This document shows, in pieces, positions 56,048 to 63,504 of a stretch of DNA of 63,504 nucleotides. The translations under genes were made by a program, and so were the position numbers. This stretch comes from an uncultured Oleispira sp. GTDB taxonomy: Bacteria > Pseudomonadota > Gammaproteobacteria > Pseudomonadales > Oceanobacteraceae. Where the stretch lies: contig CAJXUD010000006.1 of the NCBI GenBank assembly GCA_913061415.1, forward strand, positions 1 through 63,504. The letters are read 5' to 3'. Numbering within the stretch: position 1 is the first letter of the stretch; each line of letters opens with the position of its first letter. The notes under the pieces are model-generated. The model was given only the letters and a program-made list of their open reading frames with translations, searched no databases and was not told the DNA's origin.

Positions 56048-58150
56048 ATGAAACTCTTGGCTAAAAAGAAAGGCAATTTAACCCGAGAGAAAATTGCTGA
56101 CGCGCTCGACTTACACAGCGCTCAAGACCAAGAAGCATTACGACGCCGCCTACGTGCGATGGAACGTGATGGCCAGCTTATGTTTAATAAATATAAGGGC
56201 TATTCGTTGATGGACGAGAGCCTAATGGTGTCTGGCAAGATCAGTATTCATCAAGACGGTTTTGGCTTTGTATCGTATAGCGATACCGAGAAAGATCTGT
56301 TTTTAACCGCGGGTGAAATATCCCATGTCTTTGATGGCGATACTGTGCAGGTGCTTATGTCACCTCCAGGCTCGGGTAATCGTTCGTTTAATAAGCTTAT
56401 TAAAATTCTTGAGCGTAATACCACTCAAATAGTCGGAATATTGAAACGCAAAGGTGACGACTTTTATCTAGTGCCTGATAGCAGCAAGATCTCGCATAAA
56501 GTGGATGTTGATGATCGCAAGCTGATGGATGCGCAAGCGGGTCAGTTGGTTAATACCGATATTGTGGAATACCCAACGTTTCGCCAAAATACCCTGGTAA
56601 AGATTGCTGAAGTACTAGGGCATCCTGAAGACCCAGGTATGGAGATTACCGTGGCCTTGCATCGCCATGGCCTTTTAGAAGGTTGGACCGATGAAGAGTT
56701 CGATCATGCCGAGGCGTTTGGGTCTGAAGTGGCCGAGGAAGATAAGGTAGGCCGCGTCGATTATCGTGACCTTTCTTTCATGACCATTGATGGCGCGGAT
56801 GCACGAGATTTTGATGACGCGGTTTATTGCGAACGCAAGAAATCGGGAGAGTGGCGCTTAATGGTCGCCATTGCCGATGTATCTCATTACGTTCGTCCTG
56901 ATGATGTATTAGATGTAGAAGCGCAAACCCGTGCGACCTCGATTTATTTTCCGGGTCACGTTGTGCCTATGTTGCCAGAAACCTTGTCGAATGGTTTGTG
57001 TTCATTAAACCCAGACGTTGACCGTCTTGCGATTGTTTGTGACATGACCATTAATGCAAAAGGTATTGTGATCAGTTCTGAGTTTAGCGAAGGGGTGATT
57101 CATTCACATGCTCGCTTAACCTATGACCAAGCCAATGCGGTTGCGGTAAAGCGTCAGTCAAAAATGGCGAGAGACGTTGCCAATACCAATCCCGATATTA
57201 TTGAGCACATTAAAAATCTGCATGAGCTGTATAACGTATTAATTCCTGCCCGCAGTAAGCGTGGCGCGATTGATTTTGATACTCAGGAATTGAAATTCAA
57301 TCTCAACAAGAATAAAAAAATAGCCAGTATGTCTCCGGTTATTCGTAATGATGCGCATAAGATGATTGAAGAGTTTATGTTGTGTGCCAACGTTGCGACA
57401 GCGAACTTTTTAGACGAGCATAAGATTCCTTCTTTGTTCCGATCACACGACGGGCCAACGGATAAAAAGTTAACCGCATTACGCGAGTTTTTATCTGAGA
57501 AAGGTCTGGTTTTAGCGGGCGGTGATAAGCCGACCTCTCAGCACTACAATCAGCTTATGAATAAGATTGATGGCCGTGGTGATGCGTCGATTATTCGTAC
57601 TATGTTATTGCGCTCGCAGAGCCAAGCGGATTATTCGCCAAAAAATGATGGTCACTTTGGTTTGGCATACGATGCTTATGCGCACTTTACCTCACCAATT
57701 CGTCGTTACCCTGACTTGTTAGCGCATCGTGCTATTCGTAAAAAGTTAGCGGATAAGAAGAAGTCTACCCTTCAGCGTTTAAAGAGTCTTGTGGGTAATA
57801 GAGGCGCTGGCAATAAGGTGTATCCTTACGATAAAAAGGACATGAAAGAGCTAGGCATTCATTGTTCAAATCAATCAAGGTTGGCGGATGAAGTAAGCCG
57901 TGAAGTTGAAAATTGGTTGAAGTGTCAGTACATGCAGAAATTCAGCGGTGATTCTTTTAGTGCAACGGTTTCCGGTGTTGCTAATTTTGGTTTGTTTGTT
58001 GAATTAGACCAGATGGGTGTGGAAGGTTTGGTGCATAGTACAAACCTTAAAGATCCGAACAAAGAATATGCGCTGGGCGATAAGTTAGAAGTCATTTTGA
58101 ATAAAGTCGATATGAAGCAACGTAAAATCGACCTCTTAATTAAAGAATGA
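56048..58150 (+). CDS. rnr: Ribonuclease R
   Basis: A 700-residue RNase R/VacB exoribonuclease, which degrades structured RNA from the 3' end. It has the N-terminal winged helix, cold-shock-like domains (DGFGFVSYSDTEKDLFL), the RNB catalytic domain with DARDFDDAVYCE and SPIRRYPDLLAHRAI, and a C-terminal S1 domain (FSATVSGVANFGLFVELDQMGVEGLVH). It is somewhat short for RNase R, because the Lys-rich C-terminal tail is almost absent. Confidence 0.96.
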   Translation: MKLLAKKKGNLTREKIADALDLHSAQDQEALRRRLRAMERDGQLMFNKYKGYSLMDESLMVSGKISIHQDGFGFVSYSDTEKDLFLTAGEISHVFDGDTVQVLMSPPGSGNRSFNKLIKILERNTTQIVGILKRKGDDFYLVPDSSKISHKVDVDDRKLMDAQAGQLVNTDIVEYPTFRQNTLVKIAEVLGHPEDPGMEITVALHRHGLLEGWTDEEFDHAEAFGSEVAEEDKVGRVDYRDLSFMTIDGADARDFDDAVYCERKKSGEWRLMVAIADVSHYVRPDDVLDVEAQTRATSIYFPGHVVPMLPETLSNGLCSLNPDVDRLAIVCDMTINAKGIVISSEFSEGVIHSHARLTYDQANAVAVKRQSKMARDVANTNPDIIEHIKNLHELYNVLIPARSKRGAIDFDTQELKFNLNKNKKIASMSPVIRNDAHKMIEEFMLCANVATANFLDEHKIPSLFRSHDGPTDKKLTALREFLSEKGLVLAGGDKPTSQHYNQLMNKIDGRGDASIIRTMLLRSQSQADYSPKNDGHFGLAYDAYAHFTSPIRRYPDLLAHRAIRKKLADKKKSTLQRLKSLVGNRGAGNKVYPYDKKDMKELGIHCSNQSRLADEVSREVENWLKCQYMQKFSGDSFSATVSGVANFGLFVELDQMGVEGLVHSTNLKDPNKEYALGDKLEVILNKVDMKQRKIDLLIKE

Positions 58151-58182
58151 GTTAAGGAATGAATTAAGAGTAAATACAGCCG

Positions 58183-58764
58183 CTAAAAAATTCTAATGGG
58201 CGGCTCACTGCCATCAAATTCTGGTAAGAGCCAGATTTGCTCAAAAGGATTTTTTGGCATGTTAAACCCTTCAATACATTGTTCAAACTCCTTGCTTTTC
58301 CAAAGCGGACTCGCGTTACGAATCACCAGCCATACGCGAGGGGAGTCGTACGTTTTTTTTGCTTTGTTAGTGAGCAGGCGCGTCAGTGCGGTTTCTAAGC
58401 GTAGCTTACTATCCATCTCGACAAGATCCGCTAAATAATTAAGCAGTTCTAGCTCCTTATCGCTGGCATTGACTGCGGCTTCAGTGCCTTGTGTTTGTAA
58501 GATAATTTCTTGAGTTAAAATCTTAGCTTCACTGGCGCTGGCGTATAAATGTGCGATTTCTAAATCTAAGGGTTCACCATCTAAATGACATGAAATATCG
58601 GGCTTAGACGGTTCGTTATGCCATATGTTTCGCATAGGAATCTGATAGAGGCTTTCGAACCAGCGTAAGAAATATCTAGCAGCGTCACGTTCAATTTTTC
58701 GCTTAAGCGATTCCGAGCGATTGAGTGGCTTGCCATTATCGTAGTGATGAATATCTGAAGTCAT
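58183..58764 (-). CDS. Protein of unknown function, possibly nuclease-related
   Basis: About 193 residues from ATG 58764 (an in-frame TTG at 58782 lies on the terminator T tract). It is soluble and starts with a basic helix (SESLKRKIERDAARYFLRWFESLY). A segment KPDISCHLDGEPLDLEIAHLYAS resembles the metal-binding core of restriction-type nuclease folds (D...E), and RVWLVIRNASPLW is a strand further on. This is a weak suggestion, and I do not recognise the family. It is convergent with rnr. Confidence 0.65.
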   Translation of the reverse strand: MTSDIHHYDNGKPLNRSESLKRKIERDAARYFLRWFESLYQIPMRNIWHNEPSKPDISCHLDGEPLDLEIAHLYASASEAKILTQEIILQTQGTEAAVNASDKELELLNYLADLVEMDSKLRLETALTRLLTNKAKKTYDSPRVWLVIRNASPLWKSKEFEQCIEGFNMPKNPFEQIWLLPEFDGSEPPIRIF

Positions 58765-58780
58765 GACTTTATCATGATAC

Positions 58781-58835
58781 AAAAAAGAGGCCAGATCTAG
58801 TTATCTCACTTTAAAAGTGAAATATCTAGCTGGCC
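58781..58835 (-). terminator. Strong intrinsic terminator of the small Fur-linked unit
   Basis: On the minus strand GGCCAGCTAGATATTTCACTT and its near complement ending CTAGATCTGGCC form a long hairpin (58789-58835), directly followed by TCTTTTTT. It ends the minus-strand transcript from about 59026 and separates it from the gene at 58764. Confidence 0.9.
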
Positions 58836-59026
58836 GAAATAACCGTGATTAGCTTGATGAGAGAGATCTCTTACACAACGCCGTGAAGAATTGCTCCGAG
58901 ACGTTGATCCCGCCACCACTCCCATAGCGGCTGAATCAACATCCTCCAAGTTTCAATCTAAACCTTACCTCGCTGTTAACTTCGGTTGCTCGTACTGAGC
59001 GGGTTCAAACTTCATCCCGTTGGAAT
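58781..59026 (-). ncRNA. Putative Fur-repressed small RNA or peptide transcript
   Basis: A complete small unit: promoter at 59033-59060, predicted start near 59026, and terminator at 58781-58835, giving about 245 nt. It is more GC-rich than its surroundings. Three short frames are possible. A 16-residue frame at 58965-59015 reads MKFEPAQYEQPKLTAR. A 23-residue Trp-rich frame at 58871-58942 has LWEWWRDQR, with GGAGG touching its ATG, which is poor spacing. A 39-residue frame starts at 58925. Whether it acts as RNA or through a peptide cannot be told. Confidence 0.55.
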
Positions 59027-59032
59027 AACTTA

Positions 59033-59060
59033 ATAATAACCATTCTCATTTGTATTGCAA
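59033..59060 (-). promoter_or_regulatory. Promoter overlapped by a Fur-type box
   Basis: On the minus strand TTGCAA (59055-59060) and TATTAT (59033-59038) are 16 bases apart, a good sigma-70 layout. Between and over them TGAGAATGGTTATTA (59034-59048) matches the Fur 7-1-7 consensus at 12 of 14 positions. Such overlap is typical of iron-repressed promoters. Confidence 0.65.
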
Positions 59061-59268
59061 CACTTAAATGCGAATTATTCTTAAATAAGTTGAATCTCAA
59101 CGCTAACTCTTTGTTATTGAGGCATTATTTAAAGCCACTCGATTCAGAAATGAGCGACTGAGTATCATCTTCGAGCTGCTTGCGTTGACTTTTGTATTGA
59201 TGAGCATAAATTATTATATGCAGGTTATTTTTAAGTATTGTCTGAAAAACATTTAATAGGATATAAAA

Positions 59269-60045
59269 ATGAAAAAAACTCTATTAGGGGCCGCTATTGC
59301 ACTTCTATCATCCTCGGTAGTTTATGCACAAGATTATCAGTTTGAAGTAGGCGGAGCCTACATGACTTGAGATCAATCAGGAATTGATGTCGATGGTTTT
59401 GGCTTAAATGCTCAGCTTCATCGAGAAAAAGTGGATACATCTAAGGGCCCTTTAAATGAAGCTGCATTTTTAGATAAATCATCTTTTGTTAATGCTACTT
59501 GGGTTACCGTAAAGCCAGATGTATCCGGAGCAGACTCTGTTGAAGCAACAAGTATTGGTGGTCGTTTTGTAACAGATAAAAATATTATTATCGAAGCTGG
59601 CTACTCCGCCGTTGAAGATGATAGCTCCATCAAAATAGGTGTGGGTACTTACATAAGTAATACTATGGATGTAGTGGCTTCTTATGAATCCTATGATAGT
59701 GATCTCGATGGTGGTGATGTCTCTACTTTCTCAGCCAACCTACATGGATTGCATACACTGCAGGGGGAAACGTCATTAGCATTTGATGGGGGTCTTGCTT
59801 TTCAAGATAATGATGGCGAATCGGCTTATGTCATTAGCGCTGGTGCAGATTATTATTTAAATAAAGCATTAAGCATTGGTGCTGGAGCTTCACTTTTGAC
59901 GGCAGATAATTACGATGGGTCAACAATTGATTTTCGTGCTAATTACTTTGTAACGCCTATCGCTCGTATTGGCGTAGGTTATGCTTCACAAGGCCAAGAC
60001 GCTGATGGCGATCTTATGCAACTTAATGCTTCTATTCGTTTCTAA
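59269..60045 (+). pseudogene. Putative porin gene broken by one in-frame TGA
   Basis: The frame from ATG 59269 starts with a signal peptide (LLSSSVVYAQ) and barrel-like FEVGGAYMT. It hits TGA at 59368-59370 (codon 34) and then continues in the same frame without a break to TAA at 60043-60045 as a barrel rich in alternating strands, ending in an aromatic residue (LMQLNASIRF). Only a single codon is wrong, so this is either a recent loss, a sequencing error, or read-through. The full form would be 258 residues. An internal GTG at 59431 gives only the truncated body. Confidence 0.85.
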
Positions 60046-60071
60046 TAAAAGCATTAAATAGAGTTAAGAAT

Positions 60072-60096
60072 AAAGCGCCTATGGGCGCTTTTTTTT
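60072..60096 (+). terminator. Intrinsic terminator after the porin-like gene
   Basis: AAGCGCC and GGCGCTT make a perfect seven-base stem with a four-base loop, followed by six or more T. It can serve both the porin-like gene and, weakly, the convergent kinase gene. Confidence 0.92.
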
Positions 60097-60123
60097 ATGT
60101 ACAGTTGAAAAATTAGGCATTCA

Positions 60124-61599
60124 TTAATGGTGCTCAGAGTTAACTAGAGGCAAATAAATCATAAATCGTATCATTCCAGAATTTGATGTTACTTCGGTAT
60201 AGCCCTTGTGGGATTCAATAATCGACTTAACAATAGAAAGCCCTAAACCAGCGCCATCACTATTTCTCTGCCTCGCAGGGTCAACTCGATAAAAGCGATC
60301 GAATAACTTTTCTAAGTGCTCTTGAGCGATATGTTCCCCTGCATTTTCAAAACTAATAAGTGCATGAGCATATGTATTTTCGATGCTAACTTTAATGGTC
60401 TTTCCCGATTGAGTATGACGCAGAGCGTTAGACAGTAAATTCGAGAAAGCTTGGCGTAACATTGAGCGATCAGCGTGAATAAATAGCGCATTACCTTCTA
60501 ATGCTAATTCAATATTTTGCTCTTCTGCTAACGCTTCGAAAAACTCAAATAAGTCGGATATCTCTTGACGTAAATCGATGTTTTCCAAAACCGGTTTAAC
60601 GAGCCCATGATCACTTTTTGCTAACCAAAGCATGCCGTTAACCATTTTTGCTAAACGCTCTTGCTCTTCCAAATTTGAATACAGTAAGTTTTTATATTCT
60701 TCTATGTCGCGAGGTTTGCTAAGGCCTACTTGGGTTTGAGTAATAATATTTGTTAATGGAGTGCGTAGCTCATGAGCAATGTCAGCAGAGAAATGAGATA
60801 GCTGCTTAAAGCTTTTTTCTAAACCGTTAATCATTTGATTAAAGGCTAAGACTAACCCTGTTAATTCTTTTGGGACCGACTTTATATCCAGTCTAAAATC
60901 TAATTGATCCGCTTCGATGCTTTTTACTTTATTGCTTAATCGTCTTAATGGCGCCAGTCCTTGAAAAACACCAAACCAAACGGCCAGCAGTGTCGCGATG
61001 CCCGCAAGTGCCATGACTAACGCGAGACTTTGGCGAAAGTTTTTTAAAAATGTTTTATGAAACTCCATATCGATTGCAGTAATAATAATAAAAGAGTCGT
61101 TGCCAATAACATAAGGAGTAAAAGCGCCACGGAAAGTATGGCCGTTAGACTCCCACAAGTGTAAAGCATCTAATTCAACAATAGGGGAGTTGTTAAGACT
61201 TTTATTTGAGCCAGCATCAGACAAAGGATTAGACACAGAATTAGAAAGAATAGTAGAAAGGCTAGTAGAAAAACTAAGCTCGGGGCTTGAATATATAATA
61301 TCTCCAAGTGCATTCCTTATTTGAAAGTAGACTCCATGATGACCCGATACCGCCTGAGATAACATGGCACCTTGATTAACCTTAGAAGCCGAGAGTTTAT
61401 GTAGGTGCTGAAAAATGGATTGGTTCATAACCGTTAATTCATCGGCATCTTGTTCTTTAAAGTGATGCTCTACGACATCAAGAACGACCGCATTGATCGT
61501 AAACAGACACAGACTAATCGTCACCGCCACGAATACAATCATTCTAAGGGTTAAAGAAATGGGCTTTTTATGATTACTCGAACGATTCAGGTTATTCAT
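60124..61599 (-). CDS. Copper-type sensor histidine kinase (CusS-like)
   Basis: About 491 residues from ATG 61599, which lies just past the regulator stop; an in-frame TTG at 61617 would overlap it. Two transmembrane segments (about residues 20-42 and 192-214) flank a periplasmic sensor. A HAMP linker follows, then His276 in HFSADIAHELRTPLTNI, the N box NLLSNALRHTQSG and G2 GAGLGLSIV. It is paired with the CusR-like regulator and divergent from copA, so it probably senses periplasmic copper. Confidence 0.93.
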   Translation of the reverse strand: MNNLNRSSNHKKPISLTLRMIVFVAVTISLCLFTINAVVLDVVEHHFKEQDADELTVMNQSIFQHLHKLSASKVNQGAMLSQAVSGHHGVYFQIRNALGDIIYSSPELSFSTSLSTILSNSVSNPLSDAGSNKSLNNSPIVELDALHLWESNGHTFRGAFTPYVIGNDSFIIITAIDMEFHKTFLKNFRQSLALVMALAGIATLLAVWFGVFQGLAPLRRLSNKVKSIEADQLDFRLDIKSVPKELTGLVLAFNQMINGLEKSFKQLSHFSADIAHELRTPLTNIITQTQVGLSKPRDIEEYKNLLYSNLEEQERLAKMVNGMLWLAKSDHGLVKPVLENIDLRQEISDLFEFFEALAEEQNIELALEGNALFIHADRSMLRQAFSNLLSNALRHTQSGKTIKVSIENTYAHALISFENAGEHIAQEHLEKLFDRFYRVDPARQRNSDGAGLGLSIVKSIIESHKGYTEVTSNSGMIRFMIYLPLVNSEHH

Positions 61600-61603
61600 T
61601 CCG

Positions 61604-62284
61604 TTAGTCACCTTCAACTTCTAGTTTGTAGCCCATACCGCGAATGGTATGAATCAGCTTGGGCTCAAAGTTGTCATCAATTTTTGCGCGTAAGCGGCGA
61701 ATCGCAACATCAATGACATTGGTATCAGAATCAAAGTTCATATCCCATACTTGCGATGCAATTAATGAACGGGGTAATACTTCCCCTTGGCGACGAATGA
61801 GCAGTTCTAAAAGGGCAAACTCTTTTTGAGTGAGGACGATTTTTTTGTCATCCCGCAAAACGTTTCTACTTAATAAATCGAGATGTAGGTTGGCTATCGA
61901 TAACTTTTCTGTTTGCTTAGGAGAGATACCGCGCCGCAATAACGTTCGTACTCGAGCCAATAACTCGGCAAAAGCAAAAGGCTTCACTAAATAATCATCA
62001 GCCCCTAATTCCAGCCCTTTAACTCGATCTTCCACACTGTCGCGGGCTGTCAAAAATAACACTGGGGTATTGGATTGGTTTTCTCTAAGCGATTGAAGAA
62101 TTCGCCAGCCATCAACATCAGGCAGCATAATGTCTAGAATAATGAGATCAAAGTTTTCGGTCATGGCCAGGTGGTGACCATCTAACCCATTGCGGGCAAG
62201 GGATACTTGAAAACCTGCTTCGCCTAATCCTTGCTTTAAGTAATCACCGGATTTTAATTCGTCTTCTACTACCAATAACCGCAT
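61604..62284 (-). CDS. Heavy-metal response regulator (CusR/CopR-like)
   Basis: About 226 residues from ATG 62284, for which AGGAG is seven bases upstream (the ATG at 62290 is too close). The receiver has VEDE, Asp51 in LDIMLPD and the Lys in VKPFAF. The winged helix ends with [13 protein letters not shown] and [12 protein letters not shown]. The sequence is close to the CusR/CopR/IrlR group. A cop-box palindrome lies between it and copA. Confidence 0.95.
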   Translation of the reverse strand: MRLLVVEDELKSGDYLKQGLGEAGFQVSLARNGLDGHHLAMTENFDLIILDIMLPDVDGWRILQSLRENQSNTPVLFLTARDSVEDRVKGLELGADDYLVKPFAFAELLARVRTLLRRGISPKQTEKLSIANLHLDLLSRNVLRDDKKIVLTQKEFALLELLIRRQGEVLPRSLIASQVWDMNFDSDTNVIDVAIRRLRAKIDDNFEPKLIHTIRGMGYKLEVEGD

Positions 62285-62418
62285 GACCATACTCCTAGAT
62301 TAAGACCTTTAACTATTCTAAAGCACTGACTATAACAAGAATCCTGTCACCGTGATTTATAGCCATGATTTATAGATATGAGTATAAAGCATTTTGCGAA
62401 TATGAAGATGACCTGCAC

Positions 62419-62434
62419 ATTACAATATTGTCAT
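62419..62434. promoter_or_regulatory. Cop box (CusR/CopR operator)
   Basis: ATTACAATATTGTCAT is a near-perfect palindrome close to the known cop-box and CusR consensus (ATGACAAnnTTGTCAT, one mismatch). It lies 73 bases upstream of copA and is nested in a wider GAAGATGA...TCATCTTC inverted repeat (62404-62438). Confidence 0.85.
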
Positions 62435-62506
62435 CTTCGGGTCATGTCAGCGTCATGGGTGTGAGCATAATATAAGGGTATGACTCACATATTGAGAGGA
62501 TCTCAG

Positions 62507-63504
62507 ATGAATTCAACAGAACTTGATGTAATGCGTCGGTCTGCATTATCTCGCCGTCGGTTTGTTCAAGGCTTAGCCGCAGGTGGCGTGATTGCGACAG
62601 CACCCAGTATGTTACAAGCCAAAGACAAAGCACTTGAAGCCCAGCTTGGCACCGCCCCCGAGTTAAGTGGCCAACTTATTGAGCTAGAAGTTGCACAAAC
62701 ACCCGTGAACTTTACTGGCAGCAGCCGATTAGCAACCACAATTAATGGCTCTATTCCCGCACCAACATTACGCCTTCGTGAAGGCGATGAAGTCACTATT
62801 AAGGTGACTAACCGCTTATCCGTACCGACCTCAATTCATTGGCACGGCATTATTCTGCCTTACCAAATGGATGGTGTACCCGGTATCAGTTTTGATGGTA
62901 TTGCCCCAGGGGAAACCTTCACCTATCAATTTAAATTACAGCAAAGCGGTACGTACTGGTATCACTCGCACAGTGGCTTTCAAGAAATGACCGGCATGTA
63001 TGGGGCATTAATTATTGAGCCACGAGAAGAAGTGATTCGTTCAGATCGAGATCATGTGGTGCTTTTATCCGATTGGACAGATCAAGACCCCATGAAGGTG
63101 TTTGGTAAGTTAAAGGTGCAAGGTGATATTTATAATATCAACCAGCCTACCGTCGGTGATTTCTTTCGTGACGTATCCACATTGGGTTTATCTGGGGCAA
63201 TTGATAAGCGCCAAATGTGGAGTGAGATGAGAATGAGCCCAACAGATCTAGCCGATTTATCATCGTCTGCGATGACTTATCTGATCAATGGAACGACACC
63301 TGCTGGCAACTGGGCTGGAATATTTAAACCAGGTGAACGAATTCGTTTACGTTATATCAACGGCTCCAGTAATACATTTTATGACGTACGCATTCCTGGT
63401 CTAAAAATGACGGTCGTGCAAGCCGATGGCCAGAACCTGAAACCGGTGGAGGTTGACGAATTTCGATTTGGCCCAGGCGAGACGTACGACGTTATCGTAG
63501 AACC
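62507..63504 (+). CDS. copA: Multicopper oxidase CopA, cut by the window end
   Basis: The frame opens at ATG 62507 with a twin-arginine signal (SRRRFVQGLAAGGVIA) and stays open to the last base, giving 332 residues. Cupredoxin domain 1 has the copper ligands HWHG (in TSIHWHGIILP) and WYHSH, and a second domain begins near RSDRDHVVLLSDW. It matches CopA/PcoA-type oxidases that oxidise Cu(I) in the periplasm. It is missed by a stop-based search because the stop lies beyond the window. Regulation by the adjacent CusR-like protein is likely. Confidence 0.95.
   Translation, partial: MNSTELDVMRRSALSRRRFVQGLAAGGVIATAPSMLQAKDKALEAQLGTAPELSGQLIELEVAQTPVNFTGSSRLATTINGSIPAPTLRLREGDEVTIKVTNRLSVPTSIHWHGIILPYQMDGVPGISFDGIAPGETFTYQFKLQQSGTYWYHSHSGFQEMTGMYGALIIEPREEVIRSDRDHVVLLSDWTDQDPMKVFGKLKVQGDIYNINQPTVGDFFRDVSTLGLSGAIDKRQMWSEMRMSPTDLADLSSSAMTYLINGTTPAGNWAGIFKPGERIRLRYINGSSNTFYDVRIPGLKMTVVQADGQNLKPVEVDEFRFGPGETYDVIVE

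Noticed and set aside
58981-59030. tRNA-like GGGTTCAAAC...CCC stretch
   Set aside because: No acceptor, D or anticodon arms could be folded; the stretch is part of the small Fur-linked unit.
59368-59370. TGA as selenocysteine codon in the porin-like gene
   Set aside because: No selenocysteine insertion hairpin was recognised, and outer-membrane barrels have no reason to use one.

Overview
The window looks like a chromosomal segment of a marine gammaproteobacterium, most likely an Oceanospirillales hydrocarbon or lipid degrader of the Oleispira/Bermanella/Thalassolituus type. This is inferred from AT-rich DNA, a wax ester synthase (WS/DGAT) beside four phasins, a flavin monooxygenase/SDR/metal-dependent hydrolase operon, a complete napEFDABC operon and many signalling proteins. 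No taxonomic marker was searched, and base composition was judged by eye.

Layout. 1-287: an eight-copy 15-bp tandem repeat, then a promoter region with a CTTAAG direct repeat. 288-7005: one tightly packed nine-gene operon: thioredoxin, DUF4266 lipoprotein ending in CGCN, DUF3570 outer-membrane protein, ApbE flavin transferase, OmpR-type regulator, histidine kinase, small cupredoxin, FTR1 iron permease and an exported protein. It joins envelope redox chemistry to iron transport under its own two-component system. 7000-13348 (minus): LysE exporter, moaB and napEFDABC; napE (55 aa) is real although very short. A strong Fur-type box lies upstream of nap. 13729-24158: housekeeping and accessory genes (trhO, an ATPase, an M19-like dipeptidase with a beta-trefoil-like N-terminus, an MBL-like protein, a patatin, DUF445, a ParA).

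24519-31491: a storage-lipid locus with WS/DGAT, four phasin-type proteins (two of them duplicates with duplicated 5' regions), an SRPBCC protein, an FFLEELY-motif protein, a DUF1439-like protein and a TetR regulator. No PHA synthase is visible. 31568-41987: EamA exporter, a fused MFS/acyltransferase, a MarR regulator with a clear operator facing DUF2798, a large unknown acidic protein, an aldehyde dehydrogenase, and the monooxygenase/SDR/hydrolase operon. 42046-45455: a decayed accessory patch with an HNH endonuclease pseudogene, a truncated P-loop NTPase and a truncated outer-membrane protein meeting at a recombination scar, plus small envelope proteins.

45703-58782: HD-GYP protein, periplasmic binding protein, valS, a Tyr-Val-Glu repeat protein, MgtC, a soluble four-PAS chemotaxis transducer and rnr. 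58781-59060 (minus): a self-contained small transcription unit with a promoter overlapped by a Fur-type box, about 245 nt of transcript and a strong intrinsic terminator, probably an iron-responsive sRNA or peptide gene. 59269-60045: a porin-like gene broken by one in-frame TGA. 60124-63504: a CusS/CusR-type copper two-component system divergent from copA, which runs off the window, with a cop-box palindrome between them.

The best candidates for undescribed biology are the 288-7005 redox/iron operon and the Fur-controlled small transcript at about 59.0 kb.
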